Shown piece after piece: positions 8,999 through 17,651 of a DNA stretch of 35,517 nucleotides (within the stretch, counting starts at the first letter, position 1; every line of letters begins with the position of its first letter). The notes under the pieces were generated by a model, which did no database searches, had not been told where the DNA came from, and worked only from the letters and a program-made list of their open reading frames with translations. Location: positions 1-35,517 of the forward strand of contig CADCVG010000051.1 in the NCBI GenBank assembly GCA_902806075.1, written 5' to 3'. This DNA is from an uncultured Rubrobacteraceae bacterium. GTDB taxonomy: Bacteria; Actinomycetota; Rubrobacteria; Rubrobacterales; Rubrobacteraceae. Position numbers and translations under genes: made by a program.

Positions 8999-10006
8999 GT
9001 GGCGCAGACAGTCACTCTAATACCAGGGGATGGGACCGGGCCGGAGGTAACCGGGTCGGTACAGGAGGTCTTCGAGGCCCTGGGTGTGGACATTGAGTGG
9101 GAAGTAGCCGAGGCTGGCGAGACCGTGATGGAGGAGGAGGGTACTCCCCTACCGGAGAGCGTTCTGGAATCCATCCGGCGCAACAAGGTGGGCCTCAAGG
9201 GCCCGCTGACGACGCCTGTGGGGGCCGGATTCCGCTCGGTCAACGTCGCGTTGCGCAAGGAGCTCGACCTGTACGCGAATGTCCGGCCTAGCTTGAGCCT
9301 GCCGGGTATCGACACGCCTTACAAGGATATAGACCTCATCATCTTCCGCGAGAACACCGAGGACCTCTACGCAGGGGTCGAGCATATGGTAGGCAAGGAC
9401 GCCGCCGAATCTATCAAGATAATCACGAGGGCGGGCACCGAACGGATCTGTCGTCTCGCCTTCGAACAGTCTAAGGAGCTCGGCCGCAAACACATCACGG
9501 TCGTCCACAAGGCCAACATCATGAAATACACTGACGGGCTCTTCCGGGACGTGTTCTTCGAGGTCTCCAAGGACTACGAGAACGACTTCGAGGAGATAGA
9601 CGACCGCATCGTGGACAACATGAGCATGCAGCTCGTGATGAAGCCGAACCAGTATGACGTGGTGGTCTGCCCTAACCTCTACGGCGACATCCTCTCTGAC
9701 ATCTGCGCCGGTCTGACCGGAGGCTTGGGCGTCGCACCCGGCGCGAACATCGGGGACGAGATCGCCGTCTTCGAGCCCGTACACGGCAGCACGCCCAAGT
9801 ACGCGGGCCAGAACCGGGCGAACCCGCTCGCCACGCTCCAGTCGGCGCGGACCATGCTCGAGTACCTGGACATGTACGACGCCGCCGAGAGGATGCAGAA
9901 GGCCATGGAGGCTGCCCTCAAGAGCCCCGAGACCCGCACCAAGGACCTCGGCGGTTCGGCCGGTACCAAAGAATTCACCCAGGCGATAATCGAGAACATC
10001 GAGTAG
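8999..10006 (+). CDS. icd: Isocitrate dehydrogenase (NAD-type, beta-decarboxylating family)
   Basis: A 335-residue isocitrate/isopropylmalate-dehydrogenase-family enzyme, oxidising isocitrate to 2-oxoglutarate. IPGDGTGPEV opens the protein; substrate residues Ser80, Asn82, Arg86 and Arg96 lie in SVNVALRKELDLYANVRP; FRENTEDLYAG (116-126) and KANIMKYTDGLF (171-182) carry further active-site residues; NLYGDILSD gives the metal Asp230 and Asp234. The short length and ENTEDLYAGVEH motif fit the NAD-dependent eukaryote-like (IDH3) group rather than the 415-residue E. coli type. GTG 8999 is preceded by AGGAGG at 8988-8993. A second, divergent member of the superfamily lies at 19495-20571. Homoisocitrate use is not excluded. 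Confidence 0.92.
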   Translation: MAQTVTLIPGDGTGPEVTGSVQEVFEALGVDIEWEVAEAGETVMEEEGTPLPESVLESIRRNKVGLKGPLTTPVGAGFRSVNVALRKELDLYANVRPSLSLPGIDTPYKDIDLIIFRENTEDLYAGVEHMVGKDAAESIKIITRAGTERICRLAFEQSKELGRKHITVVHKANIMKYTDGLFRDVFFEVSKDYENDFEEIDDRIVDNMSMQLVMKPNQYDVVVCPNLYGDILSDICAGLTGGLGVAPGANIGDEIAVFEPVHGSTPKYAGQNRANPLATLQSARTMLEYLDMYDAAERMQKAMEAALKSPETRTKDLGGSAGTKEFTQAIIENIE

Positions 10007-10069
10007 GCCCACGAGAGGTAAAGAAAAATTTACGCAAACAACTAGCTGAAAGTACCACCCGCCGGGTAG

Positions 10070-11269
<1,200 letters not shown>

Positions 11270-11285
11270 GGGCAACCCGGAAGTC

Positions 11286-12404
11286 TTGCGGATAGCACTC
11301 TTTACCGAGACGTTCCTGCCGGCCACCGACGGCGTCGTCACTCGCCTGCGGTACACACTGGAGGAACTGAACAGATCCGGCGACGAAGTGCTCTTGTTCG
11401 CTCCCTCCAGCGGACCAAAATCCTACGCGGGCGCCCGGATCTATGGCGTGCCCGGCGTACCGTTCCCGCCGTACCCGGAGAAGAAGATGTGTCCGCCGCA
11501 CCCGGGGGTAGGTCGCGCGTTGCGGCGTTTTGGTCCGGACCTGATCCATGCGGTCAACCCGTTCATCCTCGGGGTGGGCGGCGTGTACTACGCTCGGCGT
11601 CTCGGGCTCCCACTCGTGGCCTCTTATCACACGAACCTGGTTACCTACGCTGCCTACTATGGTCTGGGCTTCACTGAGAGGCTGGCCTGGAGCTACTTCA
11701 GGAACCTCCACAACCGCGCCGCCCTCAACCTCTGCACCTCCGCGGCCACCCGCGACCAGCTCTACGAGCAGGGTATCAAACGCATACGGCTCTGGCCCCA
11801 GGGCGTCGACGCCCGCCGCTTCCACCCTGATCGCGCCTCCAGAGAGTGGCGCGTCAGGCTCTCCGGCGGAGACCCTGACGAAAAGATACTGCTCTACGTT
11901 GGCCGACTCGCCCCGGAGAAAGACATCGGACGGCTCAAGGCGGTGCTGCGCACGGTCCCCGGTGTCAGGCTTGCCATCGTGGGCGACGGTCCCGCCCGCA
12001 AGTCTCTGGAGAGAGAGTTCCTGGGAACGCCGACAGTCTTTACCAGACTTCTTACAGGCGATGATCTCGCCGCGGCGTACGCGTCGGCGGATGTGTTTCT
12101 CTTTCCTTCGACCACGGAGACGTTGGGGATAGCGATGATTGAGGCCCTCGCCTCTGGCCTCCCGGTTGTCGCCGCCCGCGCCGGCGCCATCCATGAGGTC
12201 GTCTCGGAGGGGGAGACCGGCCTCCTCTACGAGCCCAACTCCGAAGAGGACCTCACCGCCGCCGTCCGGCGCCTCGTCGAGGACGATACGCTGCGCGGCA
12301 TTTTGAGTAGGGGAGCCCGGGCCGCGGCCGAAGAGCGGGGATGGGAGGCTTCCACCGCCACGCTCCGGAGCTATTATGAGGAAGCGCTGCGCTTTGAGGG
12401 ATAG
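11286..12404 (+). CDS. sqdX: Sulfoquinovosyl-diacylglycerol synthase-like GT4 glycosyltransferase
   Basis: A 372-residue GT-B, family-4 glycosyltransferase. The N-terminus MRIALFTETFLPATDGV, then YHTNLVTYAAYYGL and LWPQGVDARRFHPD are shared by SQD2/SqdX proteins; the C-terminal nucleotide-sugar motif PSTTETLGIAMIEALASGLPVVA includes the paired Glu residues. Directly following UDP-sulfoquinovose synthase, it is expected to move sulfoquinovose onto diacylglycerol at the membrane, completing SQDG. Alone, the sequence also resembles mannosyltransferases such as MgtA/PimB types, so the name rests partly on context. Start is TTG 11286, with only a weak GGAAG ahead, which may mean translational coupling. 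Its 3' end overlaps the GtrA-like gene by 29 bases. Confidence 0.85.
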   Translation: MRIALFTETFLPATDGVVTRLRYTLEELNRSGDEVLLFAPSSGPKSYAGARIYGVPGVPFPPYPEKKMCPPHPGVGRALRRFGPDLIHAVNPFILGVGGVYYARRLGLPLVASYHTNLVTYAAYYGLGFTERLAWSYFRNLHNRAALNLCTSAATRDQLYEQGIKRIRLWPQGVDARRFHPDRASREWRVRLSGGDPDEKILLYVGRLAPEKDIGRLKAVLRTVPGVRLAIVGDGPARKSLEREFLGTPTVFTRLLTGDDLAAAYASADVFLFPSTTETLGIAMIEALASGLPVVAARAGAIHEVVSEGETGLLYEPNSEEDLTAAVRRLVEDDTLRGILSRGARAAAEERGWEASTATLRSYYEEALRFEG

Positions 12405-12858
12405 ACTGGACCGGTTGCGCGGCTTCGGCCGACGCTTCTCGAAGTTCTCGACCGTCGGTCTGGCCAACGCCGCGGTCGACATCGGAACGTTGAACCTGCT
12501 GCTTCTCCTGTTCCCGACGCGGGAGCCGTGGCAGTTTGCCATATACAACCTCGCTGCGCTCGTGCTCGCAAATATCAATAGCTATGTACTGAACGCGCGA
12601 TGGACCTTCGAGGGGAGGGCTCGACACGACGCCCGGCAGAGCGTCCTCTTCGCTTTACAGGCGCTCTTGAACATCGGGGTGAGCAACGCCATCTTCTGGC
12701 TCGCCATCCGGACAATGCTCGGCAACACGAACCTTTCCTCGTTCGCCGGGGGGAACCTCGCCAAGCTTCTCTCCATCGCCGTCGCCTCGACCCTGAGCTA
12801 CTTCATGCTGCGCTACGTCGTCTTCTCCAAAAAGAAGCGGTTCCAGGGCCGCTTGTAA
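12376..12858 (+). CDS. GtrA-family membrane protein
   Basis: A 160-residue protein with four predicted membrane helices ([79 protein letters not shown]) and the family marks F-STVGL at the start of helix 1, LANINSYVLNARWTF after helix 2 and YFMLRYVVF at the end. GtrA proteins help move polyprenyl-phosphate-linked sugars or act with surface glycosylation enzymes. The gene overlaps the end of the SqdX-like gene by 29 bases, so it is translationally coupled to the sulfolipid pair; whether it aids sulfolipid transport or a separate glycan is inference. Its TAA stop falls inside the tRNA promoter. Confidence 0.88.
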   Translation: MRKRCALRDRLDRLRGFGRRFSKFSTVGLANAAVDIGTLNLLLLLFPTREPWQFAIYNLAALVLANINSYVLNARWTFEGRARHDARQSVLFALQALLNIGVSNAIFWLAIRTMLGNTNLSSFAGGNLAKLLSIAVASTLSYFMLRYVVFSKKKRFQGRL

Positions 12859-12881
12859 GACGTTTGGAGGCGTGCTAAATT
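12853..12881 (+). promoter_or_regulatory. Promoter of the tRNA cluster
   Basis: TTGTAA (12853-12858) and TAAATT (12876-12881) are separated by 17 bases, putting transcription start near 12888, five bases before tRNA-Gly. The -35 box coincides with the last sense codon and the stop of the GtrA-like gene. Confidence 0.6.
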
Positions 12882-12892
12882 ATCCGCGCAAC

Positions 12893-12965
12893 GCGGAAGT
12901 AGCTCAGCTGGTAGAGCATCACCTTGCCATGGTGAGGGTCGCGGGTTCGAATCCCGTCTTCCGCT
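12893..12965 (+). tRNA. tRNA-Gly (GCC)
   Basis: A 73-base cloverleaf: acceptor GCGGAAG pairs with CTTCCGC, discriminator T; D-arm AGCTCAGCTGGTAGAGC; anticodon loop TTGCCAT inside a TCACC/GGTGA stem gives anticodon GCC; T-arm GCGGGTTCGAATCCCGT. The 3' CCA is not encoded. It heads a three-tRNA cluster. Confidence 0.97.
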
Positions 12966-12995
12966 CTGACCCCGGGCCGGAGGCACCGGTGCTCT

Positions 12996-13066
12996 GGCGA
13001 CATGGCCGAGTGGTTAGGCAAGGGTCTGCAAAACCCTGTACCCCGGTTCGATTCCGGGTGTCGCCT
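12996..13066 (+). tRNA. tRNA-Cys (GCA)
   Basis: A 71-base cloverleaf: acceptor GGCGACA pairs with TGTCGCC; the anticodon loop CTGCAAA in an AGGGT/ACCCT stem gives anticodon GCA; T-loop GGTTCGATTCC is standard. No encoded CCA. It lies 30 bases after tRNA-Gly. Confidence 0.97.
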
Positions 13067-13086
13067 CTCGGAAGGGGTGTACATAC

Positions 13087-13158
13087 GGGCGATTAGCTCA
13101 GGGGGAGAGCGCCTTCCTGACACGGAGGAGGTCAGTGGTTCGAATCCACTATCGCCCA
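13087..13158 (+). tRNA. tRNA-Val (GAC)
   Basis: A 72-base cloverleaf: acceptor GGGCGAT pairs with ATCGCCC; the anticodon loop CTGACAC in a CCTTC/GGAGG stem gives anticodon GAC; T-arm AGTGGTTCGAATCCACT. No encoded CCA. It lies 20 bases after tRNA-Cys. Confidence 0.97.
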
Positions 13159-13389
13159 CTCTAAAGAGATCTTTATTTACGGGTAGAACGCTGGGAAAGG
13201 ACAAAAGCTCCAGATCTAGCCCGAGGCTTCGTGCAGCAACGTCGAGGGGTATCTAATCCCCCTCGGGAAGCAGATAGGAGAGAGTCTGCCTGTGTCCACC
13301 TCTACTCTAGTGGTCGTTTGGATGCGATCCCATAGGCAGCGACAGTGCTTCTCGTACGCTTTTGACGGTTGGTGCCGAGGGGCCAAAAG
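13159..13389. other. Non-coding gap after the tRNA cluster, with hairpins
   Basis: No gene is supported here. AAAGAGATCTTTA at 13165-13177 forms a small AT-rich hairpin followed by TTTAC, a weak terminator candidate for the tRNA transcript. CGAGGGG (13243-13249) and CCCCTCG (13259-13265) make a 7-bp hairpin with a 9-base loop but no T-run on either side. Confidence 0.4.
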
Positions 13390-14106
13390 CTAGTCGACCC
13401 GGTCGGCGTGAACTGTGAGACGTACGTTCCAGTTTGGTCCAAGGGTGACGAAGTCGCCGAAGTTCTCTATGCAGGTCTGCAAAGAGACCACGTCCCTTCC
13501 AGGAAGCGGGGCTGTGACGCTCAGGTCGGTCGGAAGGACTTGCAACACCTCGCTGACCCGATACGTGTACACCTGCCCGAGGGAGTCTTGAAGGATGATC
13601 TCATCCCCTTGCGCCAGAGAGGGCAAATTGTAGAAAATGTGGTAGCTAGGGGTTCCCTTGTAACCGAGGCGGTGGCCTGCAATATACGTGTTCGAGCCCT
13701 CTATCCAGGGGAAACCCGTGCCGGGCAGGTGACCTGCGCCTGAAGCCAACCCACCCTCCTCCGAGACGTCGTCTAGTACCAGGGCGTCGTGTATGCCCAG
13801 TTTCGGGACCGTCAGGTACATTGTGGGGTCAGTCGGGGCCTCGGTTGCCGCTTCGTTCTCACCGTCTTCAGCGGCCGTCTCTTTAGGTGCCTGCTCGACG
13901 GCGACGGGGGCATCGACCTCGTCTGACGGCCCATCGCTAGTCTCCTCCGAGGGACCCAAGGAGAGGTAGGCTCCCAGGCCAACGAGGACCAGCATCGCCA
14001 GGAACACGAGGACGAAGTACTTCCTCCGAGGCTTCTCTTTGGAGGCAGCATAGCCGGGTTGTTTCGTGTCCCGTATCCGTCGCTGCTGGTTCTTCATGAG
14101 TCGCAT
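13390..14106 (-). CDS. Class E sortase
   Basis: A 238-residue membrane-anchored transpeptidase. A basic N-terminus is followed by one membrane segment (about 31-50, YFVLVFLAMLVLVGLGAYLSL), an acidic linker, then the sortase barrel from about residue 95. Catalytic His145 lies in TYIAGHRLGYKG, Cys212 in SLQTC and Arg229 in WNVRLTVHADR, the order and spacing of class E/F actinobacterial sortases, which join LPxTG/LAxTG-type proteins to the cell wall. ATG 14106 has AAGGAGG six bases upstream. No sortase substrate is seen in the window, so it is probably the housekeeping enzyme. Confidence 0.93.
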   Translation of the reverse strand: MRLMKNQQRRIRDTKQPGYAASKEKPRRKYFVLVFLAMLVLVGLGAYLSLGPSEETSDGPSDEVDAPVAVEQAPKETAAEDGENEAATEAPTDPTMYLTVPKLGIHDALVLDDVSEEGGLASGAGHLPGTGFPWIEGSNTYIAGHRLGYKGTPSYHIFYNLPSLAQGDEIILQDSLGQVYTYRVSEVLQVLPTDLSVTAPLPGRDVVSLQTCIENFGDFVTLGPNWNVRLTVHADRVD

Positions 14107-14251
14107 CTTATTCCTCCTTGCTCGCTTCTTTGCCGCACGCTTTGCGGCTTTAAGGGGATTCTTTAAGATCGGCTCGGAAGGTGCATCCTCCTACTGGATG
14201 AAACCTTCTACCGAAAGTATGAAAACCTCTGGGTAGACTTTCTCATGCCGG

Positions 14252-14274
14252 CTTTGGGCCCGCCTCCCCCAAAG
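14252..14274 (+). terminator. Hairpin, terminator-like
   Basis: CTTTGGG (14252-14258) pairs with CCCAAAG (14268-14274) across a 9-base loop, followed by AGTTATTTTGG. The T-run is short and broken, so termination is uncertain. Confidence 0.35.
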
Positions 14275-14400
14275 AGTTATTTTGGCTGCCAGAGAATATG
14301 GTCCCTTTGGAGATGCCCCTTCCCCTCGCACCTCTAGGACGGGGTCTTTGGTGCTCCGGCTTTCTCACTCGTCGATGAAACTTTTGGAAGTAGCGTTGCG

Positions 14401-14665
14401 TACTAAACAGTTAGACCGGGCTGGCACTATTACCCCCCTCCTAAAAGCCCAGCCCGGCTCTCCTTTACGCCTGTATCGGGATACAAGCGTAACGCTCTCT
14501 ACCCTTTTCATGCCCTATAGAGGTGTGGGTCTGCTTCCTGAGAGGCTGCTAGCGTGACGCGAAAGCTACCCTCAGGAGTGGCCGCGGCTGCGACCACGCG
14601 GCCACTCTTTACTGCACCTCGCCCTGATCGCGAGTAAGCTGAATCTCCTAGCTTACTAAACAGTT
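14401..14665 (+). repeat. 12-base direct repeat flanking a hairpin block
   Basis: TACTAAACAGTT occurs at 14401-14412 and again at 14654-14665, 253 bases apart. The interval contains a 9-bp inverted repeat (CCGGGCTGG 14416-14424 with CCAGCCCGG 14449-14457) and the two hairpins at 14576 and 14633. There is no matching inverted terminal repeat, so a mobile element is not shown. Confidence 0.5.
14576..14610 (+). terminator. Strong hairpin with short T-run
   Basis: GAGTGGCCGCG (14576-14586) pairs perfectly with CGCGGCCACTC (14597-14607) across a 10-base loop, followed by TTTA. This is the strongest perfect stem in the gene-free stretch. If it ends a transcript, that transcript reads rightward and has no recognised gene. 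Confidence 0.5.
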
Positions 14666-14669
14666 TTTT
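14633..14669 (+). terminator. Hairpin followed by T-run
   Basis: AGTAAGCT (14633-14640) pairs with AGCTTACT (14650-14657) over a 9-base loop, and six T residues follow at 14664-14669. The T-run starts 6 bases after the stem, a little late for a classic intrinsic terminator. Confidence 0.45.
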
Positions 14670-14858
14670 AGAGAAAACTCGGCCGCCAAACCTGGGCAAT
14701 TTCCAGACTATCAAACCTACCGCAGGAGGTAAGCTTGCATAGCCTCTTGCTGATCGTTGGCAAGGGGCTGTGGGGCGCTTACAAGATGCGACGCCAACGT
14801 CGAGTCTTTGTGGTGTAGAGGCTATACTGGTGCTCGATATACTGCAGGAGGGGGACAT

Positions 14859-15311
14859 ATGAGCGGTTGGCAGGATCGGTATTGGCTGATCGAACGCGGA
14901 CGGATTGGTCCGGAGGCAAGCGAGACGCTGGCGGAGGACTTCGTGTGTTGCGAGGTGCCGGTAGAGGAGGATTTCGCCAGGGCCCTTGAGGTTTTTACCT
15001 CCCGGGAGGGTGCGGAGGCGGAGGTGCGGGGCATCGAGAGCCTGGCCCGGACGAAACACCTGCATATGGCGGGAGTACATGGGGGATGGGTACGTGGGGA
15101 GGCGTACGACGCGGCATCCGGAGAGGTAGTCGAGCTCTCCGGGCCCGAGCTCTTCGACGTACTCGATAGCTCCAGTGTCCCTTACGTGCTGCTGGACCCG
15201 CCGCCTGTGGACAGGCCAGTTACCGAGCGCTTGCACATAGAGTCGACCCCAGCCTTTGCGAAGGAGCTGAGGCGGCGTCTGATCGGCGCGGTCAGTGAAG
15301 GCTGGACGTAG
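14859..15311 (+). CDS. Hypothetical protein, 150 residues
   Basis: ATG 14859 follows AGGAGGGGGA at 14846-14855. The product (MSGWQDRYWLIERGRIGPE...) is acidic, without signal peptide or membrane helix, with a mid-protein segment ARALEVFTSREGAEAEVRGI suggesting alternating helix and strand and a conserved-looking VPYVLLDPPPVDRP near residue 110. No family is recognised. It is followed 150 bases later by the DedA gene on the same strand, with no sign of co-transcription. An in-frame extension upstream lacks a ribosome site and was not used. Confidence 0.65.
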   Translation: MSGWQDRYWLIERGRIGPEASETLAEDFVCCEVPVEEDFARALEVFTSREGAEAEVRGIESLARTKHLHMAGVHGGWVRGEAYDAASGEVVELSGPELFDVLDSSSVPYVLLDPPPVDRPVTERLHIESTPAFAKELRRRLIGAVSEGWT

Positions 15312-15462
15312 ACTTAGGAGACACCCCATGTAGACAAGGATGCGTATAACAACCGCTTGGCCTATCCGCGTGTAGACCGAGGGCTGCAGGGAGAGATACG
15401 AGGCTCTATCGAGTAGGTATAGAATCAGCGTGCAAACATCATGAAGGAGACGTGTCGAGCGT

Positions 15463-16080
15463 ATGCTTGAAAGCCTCGCTCAGTGGGCTACGGAGGTCGT
15501 CTATCACTCTGGATACTCCGGGGTGGCCGTCCTGGTCCTGCTCTCCAACCTGTTCCTGCCGATACCCTCCGAGCTGGTATTGCCCTTCGCGGGCTTCCTG
15601 GTCGGGCAGGGGTTCTTCTCGTTCCCCCTATTGATGCTGGCGGCGACGGCCGGGTCTCTGGTCGGTGCGCTGGTCGTGTACGCGCCCGCCCGTCGGCTCG
15701 GGGAGGAGCCGGTGCGGTGGTTCGTCAAACGGTACGGGCGGTTCATGCTGTTGGGCGAGTCAGACCTCGACAAGGCGAGTGGGTGGTTCGACCAGCACGG
15801 CGGGGAGGCCGTACTGATCGGACGTCTCATCCCCGGTGTGGGCGCCCTGATCTCGGTGCCCGCCGGTATCGAACGGATGCCGCTCTGGAAGTTCCTGATC
15901 TACACTACCATCGGCAACGGTATTTGGAACGGTGTCTTTATCGGCCTCGGCTGGACTCTAGGTTCCCAATGGGACCTGGTCCGCGAGTACACTGCGATCC
16001 TCGAGTATGCGGTGCTGGCCGTCCTGGCTGGGGTGATCCTCTGGTTCCTGTGGCGCCGGTTGAAGATGGACAACAAGTAG
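15463..16080 (+). CDS. DedA-family membrane protein
   Basis: A 205-residue polytopic protein of the DedA/VTT (SNARE-associated) family, now linked to lipid carrier recycling (undecaprenyl phosphate or phospholipid translocation) and membrane-potential maintenance. The re-entrant motif FLPIPSELVLPFAGFLVG is at about residues 27-44; GRFMLLGESDLDKASGWFDQHGGEAVLIGRLIPGVGALISVPAG carries the conserved Arg and Pro of the second re-entrant loop; a final helix (LEYAVLAVLAGVILWFLWRR) ends the protein. ATG 15463 has AAGGAGA 12 bases upstream, a longer spacer than usual. It stands apart from its neighbours. Confidence 0.92.
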   Translation: MLESLAQWATEVVYHSGYSGVAVLVLLSNLFLPIPSELVLPFAGFLVGQGFFSFPLLMLAATAGSLVGALVVYAPARRLGEEPVRWFVKRYGRFMLLGESDLDKASGWFDQHGGEAVLIGRLIPGVGALISVPAGIERMPLWKFLIYTTIGNGIWNGVFIGLGWTLGSQWDLVREYTAILEYAVLAVLAGVILWFLWRRLKMDNK

Positions 16081-16159
16081 TCCTCCGAGCCCGGTGGTTT
16101 CCGCAAGCCTCCGATATGGTAGAGATCGCTGGATTCAAGCTAGAGAAGGAGCGAGGAAA

Positions 16160-16399
16160 TTGGCGAGCCACGGCAAAGAGATCCTGGGCGAATACTACGA
16201 GAACGAGCACCTCACTCACGAGCAGATAGAGGAGCTCGGACTCAGGGTCGTCACGGAGGAAGGCGAGACGGTCCCGGCAGAGCAGTTGCAGGGCAAGGTC
16301 TTCCGCATACAGGACCGGGACGACGCGAGCGGCTACGTCGTGAGTCCAATGGAGACCACGGGCACGGCGACCGTCCTCTGTTACCTGCAAGCCGCGTAG
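16160..16399 (+). CDS. Hypothetical protein, 79 residues
   Basis: The frame is open further upstream, but TTG 16160 is favoured: AAGGAGCGAGG stands directly before it and the product then starts MASHGKEILGEYYENEHLTH. The rest (EQIEELGLRVVTEEGETVPA, GKVFRIQDRDDASGYVVSP) suggests a small mixed alpha/beta cytoplasmic protein. No family is recognised. The gene trails DedA by 79 bases and may share its transcript. Confidence 0.6.
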   Translation: MASHGKEILGEYYENEHLTHEQIEELGLRVVTEEGETVPAEQLQGKVFRIQDRDDASGYVVSPMETTGTATVLCYLQAA

Positions 16400-16520
16400 C
16401 CGGGACCGGCCAACCCACCGTAATACGGGCGTTAGGGAGGCGCAAACCGTTTCGCCTCGCGCCGGGGGTATGAGAGATGGGGATCGCTGAGGGTACGAAG
16501 AGCGTCAGGGGGTCAGGAGG

Positions 16521-16752
16521 ATGGCCCGGTGCGAGGTGCGCGGGAATGACTACGATCTTTCCTTCGAGGTGATCACGGCGGCGTATCGTACGTGTTCGAC
16601 AGCTTCGAGGGCGCCATACACGCGCTCGCCCCGGTCTGCGAGCACCGCGGCGTGAGGTTATGGGACGTAGGGTACAGGCGGACGGCGCCCTCTTCTGTTG
16701 CGCCCACTGCGTCCGGGAGGTCGGGAAGAGCAGGATACGCGACCGCGTCTGA
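16521..16752 (+). pseudogene. Decayed Cys-rich (metallothionein-like) small protein
   Basis: ATG 16521, right after AGGAGG, reads MARCEVRGNDYDLSFEVIT, then must shift frame (near 16577) to GGVSYVFDSFEGAIHALAPVCEH, and again (near 16665) to QADGALFCCAHCVREVGKSR, ending at TGA 16750. Assembled, it matches from memory a family of about 75-residue Cys-rich proteins (CEVCGNDYD..., DSFECAIH, CEHCGCR, FFCCAHC). Beyond two frameshifts, three or four of the expected cysteines are replaced (CEVR, FEGA, CEHRGV), so the metal-binding role is lost. Substitutions at key residues argue for real decay, not just sequencing error. Confidence 0.68.
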
Positions 16753-16784
16753 TGAAGGCTAGTTAGAGAGTGAGGTGAGGAGCT

Positions 16785-16988
16785 ATGGCGGATACGAAGT
16801 TTCGGTGCTCAGTGTGCGGGAGCACGTTCCCGGAGCACGAGGCGAGCGCGAGCCCCTTCGAGCTGGAGGAAGACCAGATCCGGTGTCCCAACTGCGGATC
16901 GGCCCAGGTGGAGCCTGACCACTTCGACCCGGACGAGCCGCTGGTCGACCCGCTGGAGGGACCCGACGACGAAGGGTACGTTTCGTAA
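16785..16988 (+). CDS. Zinc-ribbon small protein
   Basis: A 67-residue protein beginning MADTKFRCSVCGSTFPEHEA, with a second knuckle RCPNCGSAQVEP; the two CxxC pairs about 23 residues apart make one zinc ribbon. The C-terminal 25 residues are acidic (DPDEPLVDPLEGPDDEG). ATG 16785 is preceded by GAGGTGAGGAG. Such small zinc ribbons usually bind nucleic acid or act as regulators; nothing more specific can be said. It directly follows the decayed Cys-rich gene. Confidence 0.75.
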   Translation: MADTKFRCSVCGSTFPEHEASASPFELEEDQIRCPNCGSAQVEPDHFDPDEPLVDPLEGPDDEGYVS

Positions 16989-17221
16989 AAGGTTCCAGAA
17001 CGACCCGGAGAGGGTGATTGGAAAATCCACTAGAGCCACCCATCCGTGACCCCAAAGCGCGAGTGTGCTCGCTCCCTGGGCGGTTGAGAGGTGTGTAAGA
17101 GACAGACCGGGATGTCCACGCCAGGTCGTCGGACTTGCCCGGGATGCGAAGTGGTACACAGTACAGTGATTACGTGCCGTTGCAATTCGGTTAAGCGGTT
17201 ACTTTTGGTGTCGGGTCGCCG

Positions 17222-17510
17222 CTAATAGTCACCCTGACCGAAGCCGAACGAGAATAGCTGAAGAGCCTGATTGCTCTTGCCGAAGTACAGTGAGGTGTAC
17301 TGCACTGCGCGGTCCGAGTGATGCACCAGACCTGGAGCGGGCTTACGTCGGACGATCGCCATCTGTAAGGCGCCTACGACGAGCTCGGTCCTCAGGTGGC
17401 CATCGACCAGCCGACCATCCGACGTCTACAGACATTGAGAATGAAGGCCAGGTACCAGAAGCCTTCTCTGGAGCGGACGTAGGTTATGTCCACGACTCAG
17501 AAGCGCACCC
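17222..17510 (-). pseudogene. IS3-family transposase (OrfB) remnant
   Basis: On the minus strand, 90 codons of the IS3-type integrase core survive: VDITYVRSREGFWYLAFILN, CRRRMVGWSMAT, then after a one-base shift near 17397 HLRTELVVGALQMAIVRRKP and APGLVHHSDRAVQYTSLYFG, ending at a stop at 17222. The first DDE Asp (DITYV) and second Asp (HHSDR) are present; the third acidic residue and the whole N-terminal half are missing. No terminal inverted repeats could be matched. An immobile insertion-sequence relic in the 16.99-17.65 kb interval; the bases between 16989 and 17221 show nothing else. Confidence 0.82.
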
Positions 17511-17588
17511 AATAAGGTCATAGTGTTCTTTGCTCATGGGAGCAACAAAGGTTTTACGAAGACTTAACAGAAGCTGTTGAGACGGAGT

Positions 17589-17617
17589 GGCCTCCGGTCG
17601 TACCTTGACTGGAGGCC
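17589..17617. other. Inverted repeat upstream of the phosphatase gene
   Basis: GGCCTCC (17589-17595) pairs with GGAGGCC (17611-17617), and the stem extends inward (GTC with GAC) with one mismatch. There is no T-run on either side. It ends 34 bases before the phosphatase start, so it could be an operator or an end of the neighbouring insertion-sequence relic. Confidence 0.45.
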
Positions 17618-17638
17618 GAAAAGTGGCTGGCTAGCGGC

Positions 17639-17644
17639 TATAGT
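17639..17644 (+). promoter_or_regulatory. -10 box placed for a leaderless phosphatase mRNA
   Basis: TATAGT ends 7 bases before ATG 17652. A transcript starting at the usual distance would begin at the A of the start codon or one base before it. No Shine-Dalgarno sequence precedes this ATG, which supports leaderless translation, common in actinobacteria. TTGACT at 17605-17610 is 28 bases away, too far for a normal -35. Confidence 0.45.
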
Positions 17645-17651
17645 AAGCGGC

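Larger units (their letters stand above)
14107..14858. other. 750-base stretch without a gene, hairpin-rich
   Basis: No frame here looks coding. The sequence is visibly lower in GC than its surroundings and holds at least four hairpins (listed separately) and a 12-base direct repeat. Nearest the sortase, GCCGC/GCGGC (14132-14148) forms a hairpin in the sortase leader, just ahead of its ribosome site. The left 150 bases must contain the sortase promoter and the right 150 bases that of the gene at 14859, but no convincing -35/-10 pair was found. One or more small RNAs are possible. Confidence 0.5.

Noticed and set aside
12872-13256. Open frames crossing the tRNA cluster on both strands
   Set aside because: They run through three clear tRNA genes and have no ribosome sites.
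17290-17523. A 77-codon open frame on the plus strand
   Set aside because: Antisense to the IS3 transposase relic and without a ribosome site.
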